Shown piece by piece: positions 53,869 through 63,552 of a stretch of 64,000 nucleotides of DNA (the stretch's first letter is position 1; each line of letters starts with the position of its first letter). The translations under genes and the position numbers were made by a program. The notes under the pieces were generated by a model. That model was not told the origin of the DNA. It did no database searches and saw nothing but the letters and a program-made list of their open reading frames with translations. Origin of the DNA: Betaproteobacteria bacterium. Lineage in GTDB: Bacteria; Pseudomonadota; Gammaproteobacteria; Burkholderiales; Usitatibacteraceae. The stretch is from positions 62,001 to 126,000 of the forward strand of contig JADJEZ010000011.1 of assembly GCA_016708825.1 (NCBI GenBank), given 5' to 3'.

Positions 53869-54952
53869 AATGAGTTCGGGCTCGGCGAGGTAGCCCAGGA
53901 TGGGCTCGATTTCGGCCGTGGGCTTGCGCAGGATGCGCGCGGTCTCGGCGGCCCCGTAGTTCACGAGCCCGCGCGCGATCTCGCGCCCGTCGGGGCCGTG
54001 CACGCTGACCACCTCCCCGCGCTCGAAGTCTCCCGCGACCGCCGTCGCGCCGATGGCGAGGAGGCTCTTGCGGTCGGCGACGAGCGCCTTGACCGCGCCC
54101 GCATCGAGCGTGATGTGACCTGCGGGTTTCAGGTGGTCCGCCAGCCACTGCTTGCGCGCGGCCACCGGTGGCGTGTCCGCGACGAGGAGCGAGCCGATCG
54201 ACTCGCCGGAAAATAGGCGCGTAAGCAGGTCGGGCTCCCGCCCCCAGGCGATGACCGTGTGCGCCCCGCTGCGGGCCGCGCGCCTGGCGGCCAGCACCTT
54301 GGTGATCATGCCGCCGCTTCCGATCTCGCTGCCCGCTCCACCGGCCATGGCCTCCAGTGCGGAATCTCCAGCCGTGGCCCGCTCGACCAGGCGCGCCGAG
54401 GGGTCCTTGCGCGGATCGGTGGAGAAGAGCCCCTTCTGGTCCGTGAGGATCGCCAGCGCGTCGGCCTCGATCAGGTTGGTCACGAGCGAGGCAAGCGTGT
54501 CGTTGTCCCCGAAACGGATCTCGTCGACCACCACCGTGTCGTTCTCGTTGATGACGGGGACCACGCCCAGCGAGACGAGCGTCTTCAGCGTGGTGCGCGC
54601 ATTGAGGTAGCGGCGGCGGTCGCCGAGGTCCTCGTGGGTGAGGAGCACCTGCGCCGTGTGCAGCCCGCGCTCGGCGAAGCACGACTCCCACATCTGCACG
54701 AGCCCCATCTGGCCTACCGCGGCGGCGGCCTGGAGCTGGTTCACCGCCCGCGGGCGCTTCGTCCACGCGAGCCGTTTCATGCCTTCGGCAATCGCGCCGG
54801 AGGAGACGACCAGCACCTCGACGCCGCGCGCCCGGAGCGCGGCGATCTGGCCGGCCCAGTCGGCGACGGCGTCGCGGTCGAGGCCGGCGCCCGCATTGGT
54901 GAGCAGGCTCGAGCCGATCTTCACGACCACGCGCCTGCAGGCGGCGAGTTCG

Positions 54953-54960
<8 letters not shown>
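53842..54960 (-). CDS. proB: Glutamate 5-kinase
   Basis: The first step of proline synthesis. 372 residues: kinase domain with VVKIGSSLLTNAGAGLD, VSSGAIAEGMKRL, VPVINENDTVVV and GSGGMITKVLAA, then a C-terminal PUA domain (GHITLDAGAVKALVADRKSLLAIG). GTG 54960 overlaps the obgE stop by eight bases, so the two are translationally linked. The 3' end forms the inverted repeat described at 53,824. Confidence 0.95.
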
Positions 54961-55968
<1,008 letters not shown>

Positions 55969-55972
<4 letters not shown>

Positions 55973-56622
55973 GTCCGGACGATATCCATAGCGGCTCGTG
56001 CCTCGGCCATGTCGGGCATCGCCACGCGCACGCCCAGTGCGATGAAGGTGAGCCCGGCGAAGAGGCCCAGTCGCTCGCCGATGGCCGGGTGGGCGCGAAG
56101 GCGCTCGCCGATCCAGCCCGAAAAGAGCGCCACGGCGCCGAAGATGACCACGGTCTGCGCCATGAACAGCGCGCCCAGCAGCGTCATCTGCCAGGCCACG
56201 CCCCCGGCGGAGGCGTCCACGAACTGCGGCAGGAAGGACAGGAAGAAGAGCGTCACCTTGGGGTTGAGCGCATTGCCGATCACGCTCTGCCGGTAGATCG
56301 CGACGAGTGCCTTCGTCCCGCCGCCGCTCGAGAGCGAAAACGACGCCCGGTGCCGAATCGCCTGGACGCCGATCCACACGAGGTAGGCCGCGCCCGCCTA
56401 GCGCACGGCGTTGAACGCGAGATCCGAGGAGCGGATGAGTGCGGCCACGCCCAGCGCGGCGAGAGCCGTATGGAAGAGGCAGCCCGTCGCGAACCCGAGG
56501 GCCGCAGCGAGCCCCGCCCGGCGCCCCTGGCTCACGCCGCGCGTGAGTACGTAGACGATGTCCGGGCCCGGCGCTACGGTAAGCAGCGCGCTGGCGACGA
56601 GGAAGAGGGCGATGTCGGGCAT
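55969..56622 (-). pseudogene. LysE/RhtB family amino-acid exporter with internal stop
   Basis: Reads as one 217-residue LysE/RhtB exporter in a single frame, except for TAG at 56398-56400. The N-terminal part is MPDIALFLVASALLTVAPGPDIVYVLTRG, the family signature; the part after the stop continues AGAAYLVWIGVQAIRH, where other members have a tyrosine (RYAGAAYLVWIG). So TAC/TAT has become TAG, by mutation or a sequencing error. Six helices are otherwise present. It lies between rpmA and obgE, and the end overlaps the obgE start. Confidence 0.82.
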
Positions 56623-56670
56623 GCGGGGTGGCGAATCACGTCGGGTGTCGAGGGAAATCGCACCGGAAAC

Positions 56671-56697
56671 AAAAAAGCCCCGCGCGAGGACGGGGCT
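56671..56697 (-). terminator. Intrinsic terminator after rpmA
   Basis: On the minus strand AGCCCCG, an 8-base loop and CGGGGCT are followed by a run of six T (complement of A 56671-56676). It separates the ribosomal-protein pair from the exporter-obgE-proB set. Confidence 0.85.
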
Positions 56698-56719
56698 CTT
56701 TCCGGGAGAGAAGGAGCCT

Positions 56720-56983
56720 CTAGGCCTGGGCCGGCTCGATGCTCACGGTGTTCTTGTTCTTCGGGCCGTGCAGGGCGAACTTCACCTTGCCGTCGACCAT
56801 CGCGAAGAGGGTGTGGTCCTTGCCGATCCCGACGTGCTGGCCGGGATGGAACGTCGTGCCGCGCTGGCGGACGATGATGGAGCCGGCGTTCACGCTCTCG
56901 CCGCCGTAGGCCTTGACGCCCAGGCGCTTCGATTCGGAATCGCGGCCGTTGCGGGATGAGCCGCCTGCTTTCTTGTGTGCCAT
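56720..56983 (-). CDS. rpmA: 50S ribosomal protein L27
   Basis: 87 residues, MAHKKAGGSSRNGRDSESKR start, followed by GVKAYGGESVNAGSIIVRQRG, the normal L27 pattern. Twelve bases downstream of rplU on the same strand; transcription ends at the terminator at 56,671. Confidence 0.97.
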   Translation of the reverse strand: MAHKKAGGSSRNGRDSESKRLGVKAYGGESVNAGSIIVRQRGTTFHPGQHVGIGKDHTLFAMVDGKVKFALHGPKNKNTVSIEPAQA

Positions 56984-56995
56984 GTTCGATTCCCG

Positions 56996-57307
56996 TTATT
57001 CGTTGATGGCGTCCACACGGATTTCCGTGTAGTTCTGCCGGTGGCCCTGCGTCTTCTGGTAGTGCTTGCGGCGGCGCATCTTGAAGATGCGGATCTTCGG
57101 GCCCCGCCCGTGGGAGACCACGGTGGCGGAAACCTTCGCGCCGGTGAGCGTGGGCGTTCCGACCTTTACCGCGTCGCCTTCGGCCACCATGAGCACCTGG
57201 TCGAGCACGCTGGTGGCGCCGACGTCGGCCTCAACCTGCTCGATCTTGATGCTCTCGCCCGGGGAAACGCGATACTGCTTGCCGCCGGTCTTGATGACCG
57301 CATACAT
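56996..57307 (-). CDS. rplU: 50S ribosomal protein L21
   Basis: 103 residues with MYAVIKTGGKQYRVSPGESI at the start and the C-terminal signature KMRRRKHYQKTQGHRQNYTEIRVD. The promoter for the rplU-rpmA pair is the strong TTGACG/TATTAT site at 57,365-57,393. Confidence 0.97.
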   Translation of the reverse strand: MYAVIKTGGKQYRVSPGESIKIEQVEADVGATSVLDQVLMVAEGDAVKVGTPTLTGAKVSATVVSHGRGPKIRIFKMRRRKHYQKTQGHRQNYTEIRVDAINE

Positions 57308-57364
57308 GTCTGATACTCCTGTTTTGGTTTGACAATTCGCGGCCTTTTGCACCGCGAACCCGCT

Positions 57365-57393
57365 ATAATACGCGAAATATCCAGCAACGTCAA
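57365..57393 (-). promoter_or_regulatory. Sigma-70 promoter for rplU-rpmA
   Basis: On the minus strand TTGACG (complement of 57388-57393), a 17-base spacer and TATTAT (complement of 57365-57370). The same region carries TATAAT on the plus strand (57364-57369), possibly serving ispB. Confidence 0.75.
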
Positions 57394-57440
57394 AGACTTG
57401 TCTTCGCCCCCGGCCGGGCGCGAAGGCCCCCGGAACCGAC

Positions 57441-58363
57441 TTGAACCAGTCCCACATCCCCGTGAGCCTCGAATCGATCCGGGCGCCCATCGCGGCCGAC
57501 ATGCAGGCCGTGGACGAGGTCATCCGGAAGCGGCTCTTCTCCGAGGTGGTCCTCGTCCGGACCATCGCGGACTACATCATTGCCGCCGGCGGCAAGCGCC
57601 TGCGCCCCGCACTCCTGATGCTCTCGGCGAACGCGGTGGGCGCGACCGGCCCCGTCCGCCACGAGTTCGCGACCGTCATCGAGTTCATCCACACGGCCAC
57701 ACTCCTCCACGACGACGTGGTGGACGAGTCGAGCCTGCGGCGCGGCCGGCGCACGGCCAATGCCGAGTTCGGCAATGCCGCCTCGGTCCTGGTGGGGGAC
57801 TTCCTCTATTCGCGCGCCTTCCAGATGATGGTGTCGGCCGGGAACCTGCGGGTCATGCAGGTGCTCTCGGACGCGACCAACGTCATTGCCGAGGGCGAGG
57901 TGCTGCAGCTCCTGAACGTCCACGACCCCGACACCGACGAGGAGAGCTACCTGCGTGTCATCCGCTACAAGACCGCGAAGCTCTTCGAGGCCGCCACCCA
58001 GGTGGGCGCGATCCTCGGCAATGCGCCGGCGGATATCGAGCAGGCGCTCGCGGAATTCGGCATGCACCTCGGCACCGCCTTCCAGGTCATCGACGACGTC
58101 CTCGACTATTCGGGCGACCTGGCCGAGACAGGGAAGAACCTGGGCGACGACCTCGCCGAAGGCAAGCCCACGCTGCCGCTCATCCGCGCCATCCAGGTGG
58201 GAAACGCCGAGGAAAAAGCGCTCGTGCGACGCGCGATCGTGGAGGGCGGGAAAGCCGATGGGAAGCAGCCCTTGCGACCGCCCGGCTGGAGCGCCTTCCC
58301 CGTTCCGCGTGCAAGGACAGTCTGCTACAATTGGCGCACTTTTCCGTCGAAAGGAAGTACTAG
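57441..58363 (+). CDS. ispB: Octaprenyl diphosphate synthase (C-terminus deleted and frame-disrupted)
   Basis: Makes the side chain of ubiquinone by condensing isopentenyl diphosphate. The TTG start at 57441 gives MNQSHIPVSLESIRAPI. The two aspartate-rich motifs are HDDVVDESSLRRG and VIDDVLDY, with GGKRLRPALLMLSANA before them. After RRAIVEGGKAD near 58255 the frame breaks; the proper end EAALATARLERLP...LAHFSVERKY lies in another frame, to TAG 58361. About 25-28 residues of the usual C-terminal helix region are missing at the join, as if ~80 bases had been lost. IspB is normally essential. Confidence 0.9.
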
Positions 58364-58376
58364 GCGACGGAATTCC

Positions 58377-58398
58377 GACGGGCGCGAAAGCGCCCGTC
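58377..58398 (+). other. Hairpin with GAAA tetraloop before tRNA-Pro
   Basis: A perfect 9-bp stem (GACGGGCGC at 58377 with GCGCCCGTC at 58390) closed by GAAA, eight bases ahead of the mature tRNA. No T-run follows. It could be a processing or stability element of the ispB/tRNA message. Confidence 0.55.
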
Positions 58399-58405
58399 GC
58401 GGCCT

Positions 58406-58482
58406 CGGGGTGTAGCTTAGCCTGGTAGAGCGCTACGTTCGGGACGTAGAGGCCGGAGGTTCGAATCCTCTCACCCCGACCA
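58406..58482 (+). tRNA. tRNA-Pro (anticodon CGG)
   Basis: A 77-base cloverleaf. The acceptor stem CGGGGTG pairs with CACCCCG, the anticodon stem CTACG/CGTAG encloses TTCGGGA with anticodon CGG, the T arm has GGTTCGAATCC, and CCA is encoded (58480-58482). The position just after ispB is common in Betaproteobacteria. It reads CCG, a frequent codon in this genome. Confidence 0.96.
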
Positions 58483-58506
58483 TTCCCTCCCCGCAGGGCG
58501 CCGGCC

Positions 58507-59828
58507 TCACTCGAGGCCGTAGCGCTTTATCTTCCTCCACAGCGTGGACTTGTCGATGCCGAGGATCTCGGCGGCGCTCGCCCGGTTGCCCTGCGTCTCC
58601 CTCAGCGTCTTCGCGATGAAGTAGGCCTCGATCTCCTCGAGGCTCTGCGGCTCGATCAGCTCCACGGCCCGGCCCGGGCCGGTGCCCTCCTGCGCGAGCC
58701 CCGGCGGCAGCACGTCGGTGTCGAGCATGTCGGTCTCGGTGAGGACGATCATCGACTGGATGGCGTTCTCGAGTTCCCGAGCGTTGCCGGGCCAGTCGTG
58801 GCGCATGAGGGCCGCGAGCGCCCGCGTGGTGATCCCCTTCACGGGCTTGCCCAGGCGCACCGAGTGGCGCGCCAGGAAATAATTGGCCAGGAGGGGAATG
58901 TCGCTGCGCCGGTCGCGAAGCGGAGGCATCACGATTTCCACGATGCGCAGGCGATAGTAGAGATCCATCCGGAAAGCGCCGCTTTCCACGAGCGCGGGCA
59001 GGGGACGGTTGGTCGCGGCGATGAGGCGAACGTCGGCTCGCCTCGGTTCGGTGTCGCCCATCCGGTAGAACGTTCCGTCCTGGAGCACGCGCAGGAGCTT
59101 CGCCTGGAAGGCGGGCGAGGCGTTGTTGACCTCGTCGAGGAAGAGGGTCCCGTGGTCGGCGGACTCGAAGAGCCCGGCCTTCGCGCGGTCCGCCCCGGTG
59201 AAGGCGCCGCGCTGGTAACCGAAGAGCTCGCTCTCGATCACGTTCTGTGCGCGACCACCTCCTTGCCGGTTCCCGACTCCCCGGTGATGAGCACGCAGCA
59301 GTCGTAGCCAGCCGACGCCCGCACCATGCGGCGCACCTGCTCGACGGCCGCGTTCTTGCCGACCAGGCCGTCGAGGTCGGCGTAGGCGCGGTTCGTCTCG
59401 CGCAAGCGGATGTTCTCGCGATTGAGCTGGTGGAACTCGAGCGCCCGGTCGACTATGCGGCGCAGGTCATCGGGCTCGAAGGGCTTGCGCAGGTAGTCGT
59501 AGGCGCCGCCCTTGAGCGCTTCCACTGCCGATTCGACCGTGGCGTGCCCCGTGAGCAGGATCACCTGCGTCATCGCGTCGCGCGCCTTCGCGAAACGCAG
59601 CACCTCCAGGCCGCCGATGCGCGGCATGCGCAGGTCCGTGACCACCACCGCGACCTCGTGGTCCTCGAGGTAGCCGAGCGCGTCCTGGGAGCTGTCGACT
59701 TCCACCACTTCCGCAACGGCCGTCGCAAGGACCTCGCGGATCATGCGACGCATGGCGGGATCGTCCTCGACCAGCAGGACGGTCGCGCGGGCGGCGCCCT
59801 GCTGCGCCTTGGCGATGCTCTCGTCCAC
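58507..59828 (-). CDS. Sigma-54-dependent response regulator (internal deletion)
   Basis: An NtrC-type activator of ~440 codons. The receiver (TVLLVEDDPAMRRMIREVL) has the phospho-accepting aspartate in VVTDLRMPRIGG. The AAA+ domain has Walker A GESGTGKEVV, GAFTGA for sigma-54 contact and Walker B GTLFLDEVNNA; a Fis-type HTH (AAEILGIDKSTLWRKIKRYG) ends the protein. At ~59240 the frame breaks and ~24 expected residues (normally containing the xVNCxA motif) are missing, so ~70 bases seem to be lost. It begins GTG 59828, four bases after the kinase gene. Confidence 0.88.
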
Positions 59829-59832
59829 GGTC

Positions 59833-61389
59833 CTAGGCCGCGAGGGGGAGCGTTATCACGAAACGCGCGCCGCCCTGGTAGGCGGCGTCGCAGTGAATGC
59901 TGCCGCCGATCCGCGAGACGATGGAATGGCTGATCGCGAGGCCAAGCCCCGTGCCGGCGCTCTCGGTCTTGGTGGTGAAGAACGGGTCGAAGAGCTTGCC
60001 GCGGTTCTCCGGGGCGACGCCCGGCCCGTTGTCCGTGACGGAGACGACCGCGAAGCCGCCCTCGACCGCGGAAGAGACGTCCACGCGGGGGCTGGACGCC
60101 GCCGCGGCTGCCTGCACCGCGTTCACCATCACGTTCACGAGCACGATGTCGAGCTGGCCCGGGCCGCCGCGCACGAGGAGCTCTCCCTGCACGTCCGTTT
60201 CGACCGCGGCGCTGTAGCGCCGTCCCTGGCAGTTGGCGACCGCCTCCACGGACTCCCGGATCAACGCGTTGATCTCGCACGTCTCCGCGTGGCACACGTC
60301 CCGGCGCGCATAGGCAAGGAGGTCGTCGACGATTCGCGCGCAGCGCCGTGTCTCCCCATGGATGACGCTCGCATACTCGGCGCGTTTCGCCGCGTCGGCG
60401 TTGCCTTCATTGAGGAGCTTCGCGTAGCCCAGGATCGTGCCGAGCGGCGTGTTGAGCTCGTGGGCGACGCCGGCGGCGAGCTGGCCCATGGCGACCAGCT
60501 TCTCGGCCTGCTGCGAGATTTCCTCGAGCCGCCGCCAGTCGGTGATGTCCTGCAGGATGATCGCCGCGCTTGCCTGCGCGGAACGCGGATTCTGGCGGAA
60601 GAAGGTGAGGTTGAGCGATACCTGTCGCACCCGCGCGCCGATGTTGAGCGCGAGCACCTGGTTGCTCACCTGCTGCTCGTAGAGGAACGCCTCGCGCAGC
60701 ACCTCGCGACCCGGCTCGTCGGATTCCAGGAGGTCGAAGAGGTTGGCCCCGGCCAGTGCTTCGCCGGAAACCTCGAAGAGCGCCTCGGCCTGGCGGTTGG
60801 AGAGCGTGACGCGGAAATCGCCGTCCACGGCGAGCAGCGCGCCCGGCAGCCCCTGCAGGATGGCCTCGTGGCGGTTGCGTTCGGCGATGATGGACAGTTG
60901 CGCCTGCTCCATCTCGCCGAAGAGCGATCCCAGGTTTCCCGCGAGGGTGTTGTATTCCGTCTCGAGGGGCGCGAGGAGCGGGCGCGCGACGCCCTGCAGC
61001 CGGATCGGCTCGAGCGATCCCTCGTTGGCGTGGTGTACGGCTTCGTGCAGCGCGGCGAAGCCCCGGGCGTATCCGCGGAGAACAACCGCCGCACCGGCCA
61101 GGACGATGCCGGCGACCACGAGGGCGGCGAGCAAGGCATCGTGGGGCGTTCCCAGTCCGTGAAACGCCGCGAGCAGTGCCGCAATCGACAGGGATGCGAC
61201 GGCGCCGAGGGCGACTCCCGCGAAGACGCGCGACCCGGCTCCGGCATGCGCGCGCACGCGCGGCCCGTCGTCGTGTTCGCTTTCCGCCGGATTCGCCGTG
61301 ATCTCCACGCTGCCTGTTCCTTCCCCATTCGCGCTCTCGCCGAAACACTCCGGCGCGAGGCGCAGCACTTCCCTCGGGGATGATGCCAC
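59833..61389 (-). CDS. Sensor histidine kinase with PAS domain
   Basis: A 518-residue kinase, cognate partner of the sigma-54 regulator directly downstream. Two N-terminal helices (VFAGVALGAVASLSIAALL and ALLAALVVAGIVLAGAAVVL) bracket almost no periplasmic loop, so sensing may be within the membrane or through the PAS domain (AILQGLPGALLAVDGDFRV). The H box is AAGVAHELNTPLGTI, and ATP-binding motifs are NVMVNAVQAA, VTDNGPGV and GTGLGLAIS. GTG 61389 start. Likely controls the porin/cytochrome genes just upstream on the same strand (inference). Confidence 0.9.
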   Translation of the reverse strand: MASSPREVLRLAPECFGESANGEGTGSVEITANPAESEHDDGPRVRAHAGAGSRVFAGVALGAVASLSIAALLAAFHGLGTPHDALLAALVVAGIVLAGAAVVLRGYARGFAALHEAVHHANEGSLEPIRLQGVARPLLAPLETEYNTLAGNLGSLFGEMEQAQLSIIAERNRHEAILQGLPGALLAVDGDFRVTLSNRQAEALFEVSGEALAGANLFDLLESDEPGREVLREAFLYEQQVSNQVLALNIGARVRQVSLNLTFFRQNPRSAQASAAIILQDITDWRRLEEISQQAEKLVAMGQLAAGVAHELNTPLGTILGYAKLLNEGNADAAKRAEYASVIHGETRRCARIVDDLLAYARRDVCHAETCEINALIRESVEAVANCQGRRYSAAVETDVQGELLVRGGPGQLDIVLVNVMVNAVQAAAAASSPRVDVSSAVEGGFAVVSVTDNGPGVAPENRGKLFDPFFTTKTESAGTGLGLAISHSIVSRIGGSIHCDAAYQGGARFVITLPLAA

Positions 61390-61438
61390 GGACCCGACCG
61401 GGGCCCTTGATCCCGGTCAGGTCCGCGCCTTCCGCGCT

Positions 61439-62631
61439 TCAGAAGATGAATTGCAGGCCGAGCGAATACTGCTTGTAGTCGCGCTGCGACGGGTTGACGG
61501 GATTCTGCACGTCGAAGCGGACGTCGGCGTACTCGAAGCTCAGCTTGAGCAGCTGGCCGTCGATGAGGTAGTGGAAGCCGACGCCGTCCCACTTCTGGTC
61601 GCGATACCCGAGGGGAGGTTGTACTCGGAGCGCTCGTGCCGCCCGAACACCTGGAGCCGCCCGGGGCCGATCTTGCTGGGCAGCAGGTAGCCGGCCTTCA
61701 CGTACCAGCCCTCGAGGTCGGTGGTGGTCGGCAGGTTCGGGTCGGGCGAGAGCCCGAAATGCGCCTTGCCGGTGTCGCGCCGCATCACGGCGGCCGATGC
61801 GGTGATGGTGCCGGCCGCGGTCGGCTGCTCGTAGAAGATGTCGGCGGTCCACGCCTTGGTGTCCTTCGCGTCGTCCTTGCCGACGAAGTCGCCGTAGGCC
61901 ACCTTCTGCTGGTAGTCGTAGGCCGCGCCGATGGTGAGCACGCGCCTCGTGCCGAGGTAGGTGCCGCGGTAGCCGAAGTCGTACTCCGGGTCGAGCAGGC
62001 TCACGTGGACTCGCGCGGTCAGGCGAGGCGAGTCCTTCACCACCTCGTTGCCCTCGCGGCCGTCGGAAGCCATGACGCGGTACTGGAACTTCGCGTCGGC
62101 CAGGTTGCCCCACATCGCCACGCCCGTGTCGCGGCTGCCGCCCCAGGGCGTGTACGACAGCACCTCCGCGCGGTCCATGGTGAGTGCGTCGAAGCACGCC
62201 TCGAGGTTCTCGCGCGTGAACGTGTTCTTGAACCGCCCCACGATGAATCGCATCGCGTCGCTGTGGTCGACCGTGATGTACGCGTCGCGGAAGAAGATGC
62301 TCTTGTCGTCGTCGCCTCCCCGGCTGTCGGCGGGCGCGTCGAGGTTCGCGTAGAAGCCCACGAGGTCGTTGTACTGCCCGGAAAAGGTGAGCCGGTTGCG
62401 GCGCAGGAAGAAGTCCGTGGAGCGGCCCGAGTCCGACGAGGAGGTGTAGCCGCGGTCCTGCGCCCAGCCCTGCACGGAGTAGTTGAACGTGAGACTGCCT
62501 TCCTTGCCGAAGGTGAGCGTCGGGCCCGCGGCCGCGGCGCCGGCGAAGCCCGCGAGCGCGAACGCGCAGGCCGTCGCGAGGCGGGCAGTGCGGCGCTTGC
62601 CGCGGTTCGATTCGATGGTGGCACGCTTCAT
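61439..62631 (-). CDS. Phosphate-selective porin O/P-like outer-membrane protein (frame-disrupted)
   Basis: A 16-18-stranded porin of ~397 residues. The signal peptide is ARLATACAFALAGFAGAAAA, and the mature start GPTLTFGKEGSLTFNYSVQGW fits OprO/OprP-like proteins. FLRRNRLTFSGQYNDLVGFY, DAYITVDHSDAMRFIVGRF and the C-terminal YSLGLQFIF with aromatic end are typical. Frame is lost near 61609 (CCCC for CCCCC before LGYRDQKWDG). AGGAGGAGGGG precedes ATG 62631. The anion or other solute is unknown. Confidence 0.85.
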
Positions 62632-62653
62632 GGTGTTCCCCTCCTCCTAAGGA

Positions 62654-63158
62654 TCACTTCTTGTACGCGTTCGCGAGCTGCGCCGCGTTTTCGGACTTGT
62701 GGCAGTTCGCACACAGCTCGGAGGACCGGGGCCGCGGGTCCTTCACCATCTCCGTGTGCGCCAGTTCCTTCTTGATCAGCCGCGCGTTGCCCTTGTGGCA
62801 GCCGGCGCAGGAGTTGTCGACGCTCTTGTGGTCGGTGTGCCACTTGCGTGCTCGGGGCCGCGGCGCGGGTGCCGTTGTGGCACTTGAAGCAGGACGAGGC
62901 GCCCATGCCGCAGGCGTTCGCCTCGGCGATCGGGGAGTAGGTGCGAAGCGCGTCGCGAACGTCCGCGATGGCCTCCGCTCCCCATCCCGCGGGTTGCGCG
63001 CGGCTCGCCTCGGGGCCGTCGAACCGCTCCGGGCTCGATGCCGCCAGCGACCACGCGAGCGCCACGGCTGCGCATGCGGCGGTTCCCGCAGCGGTGCGCA
63101 GGATGCCGCGCGCGAGTCCGCGAAGCCTGTCGACCAGGGTCGTCTTGCTTTCCTTCAT
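62654..63158 (-). CDS. Three-haem c-type cytochrome (frame-disrupted)
   Basis: About 168 codons. An N-terminal hydrophobic signal or anchor (TAAGTAACAAVALAWSLAAS) is followed by three haem-binding motifs: CFKCH, then CAGCH and CANCH after a frame change near 62848 (KWHTDHKSVDNSCAGCH). In the correct frame the protein ends QLANAYKK. The haem spacing resembles small multihaem donors such as NapB/cytochrome c3-like proteins. GGAGGAACG ahead of ATG 63158. Its start overlaps the stop of the small secreted protein. Confidence 0.82.
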
Positions 63159-63412
63159 TTCTCGTTCCTCCGGGGTGGTGGCTCGGCTGCCGCCTTTTGC
63201 TCGGCGGCGGACTGGATATCGCTTTCGCTCAATGCGCTCACGCAGGTGCAGGTGGGCCTGTCGCCCTTGAATTTCAGGCGCCGTTTCTTCACGGCCGGGC
63301 CGGACGCCGCCTCGCCCTCCCGGGCCGCCCCGGCATCGCGCTTGGGCGCTTCCTCGGCGTGGGCCGCCGGCGCGAGCATCGCGGCGAGCAGCAACCAGCT
63401 GGAAATTCTCAT
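63155..63412 (-). CDS. Small secreted protein with CxC motif
   Basis: An 85-residue protein with signal peptide WLLLAAMLAPAAHA and a charged mature part whose only cysteines are in PTCTCVSALSESD. The family is unknown to me. GGAGG lies ahead of ATG 63412, and the stop overlaps the cytochrome start (ATGA), so they are co-translated. A haem-delivery, redox or metal-binding role is possible but not shown. Confidence 0.7.
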   Translation of the reverse strand: MRISSWLLLAAMLAPAAHAEEAPKRDAGAAREGEAASGPAVKKRRLKFKGDRPTCTCVSALSESDIQSAAEQKAAAEPPPRRNEK

Positions 63413-63552
63413 GGGGCCTCCGGTGAACAAGGTCCGACCCGCGATCATCAGCAGATTGCGTGCCACTGGCGCGGACCGTTTTATAAACAGGGAGTTAATG
63501 CGCGCCGCCGCCATCACGGCATTGCATTACCCCCTTCGGCGTCCGGGGGCTT

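Noticed and set aside
56398..56400. Recoded TAG (amber suppression or pyrrolysine) in the exporter
   Set aside because: TAG is used as a normal stop in rfbA, hppA, secD and others here, and no suppressor system is visible.
57329..57369. TTGACA (57329) with TATAAT (57364) as the ispB promoter
   Set aside because: The spacing is 29 bases, far outside 16-18.
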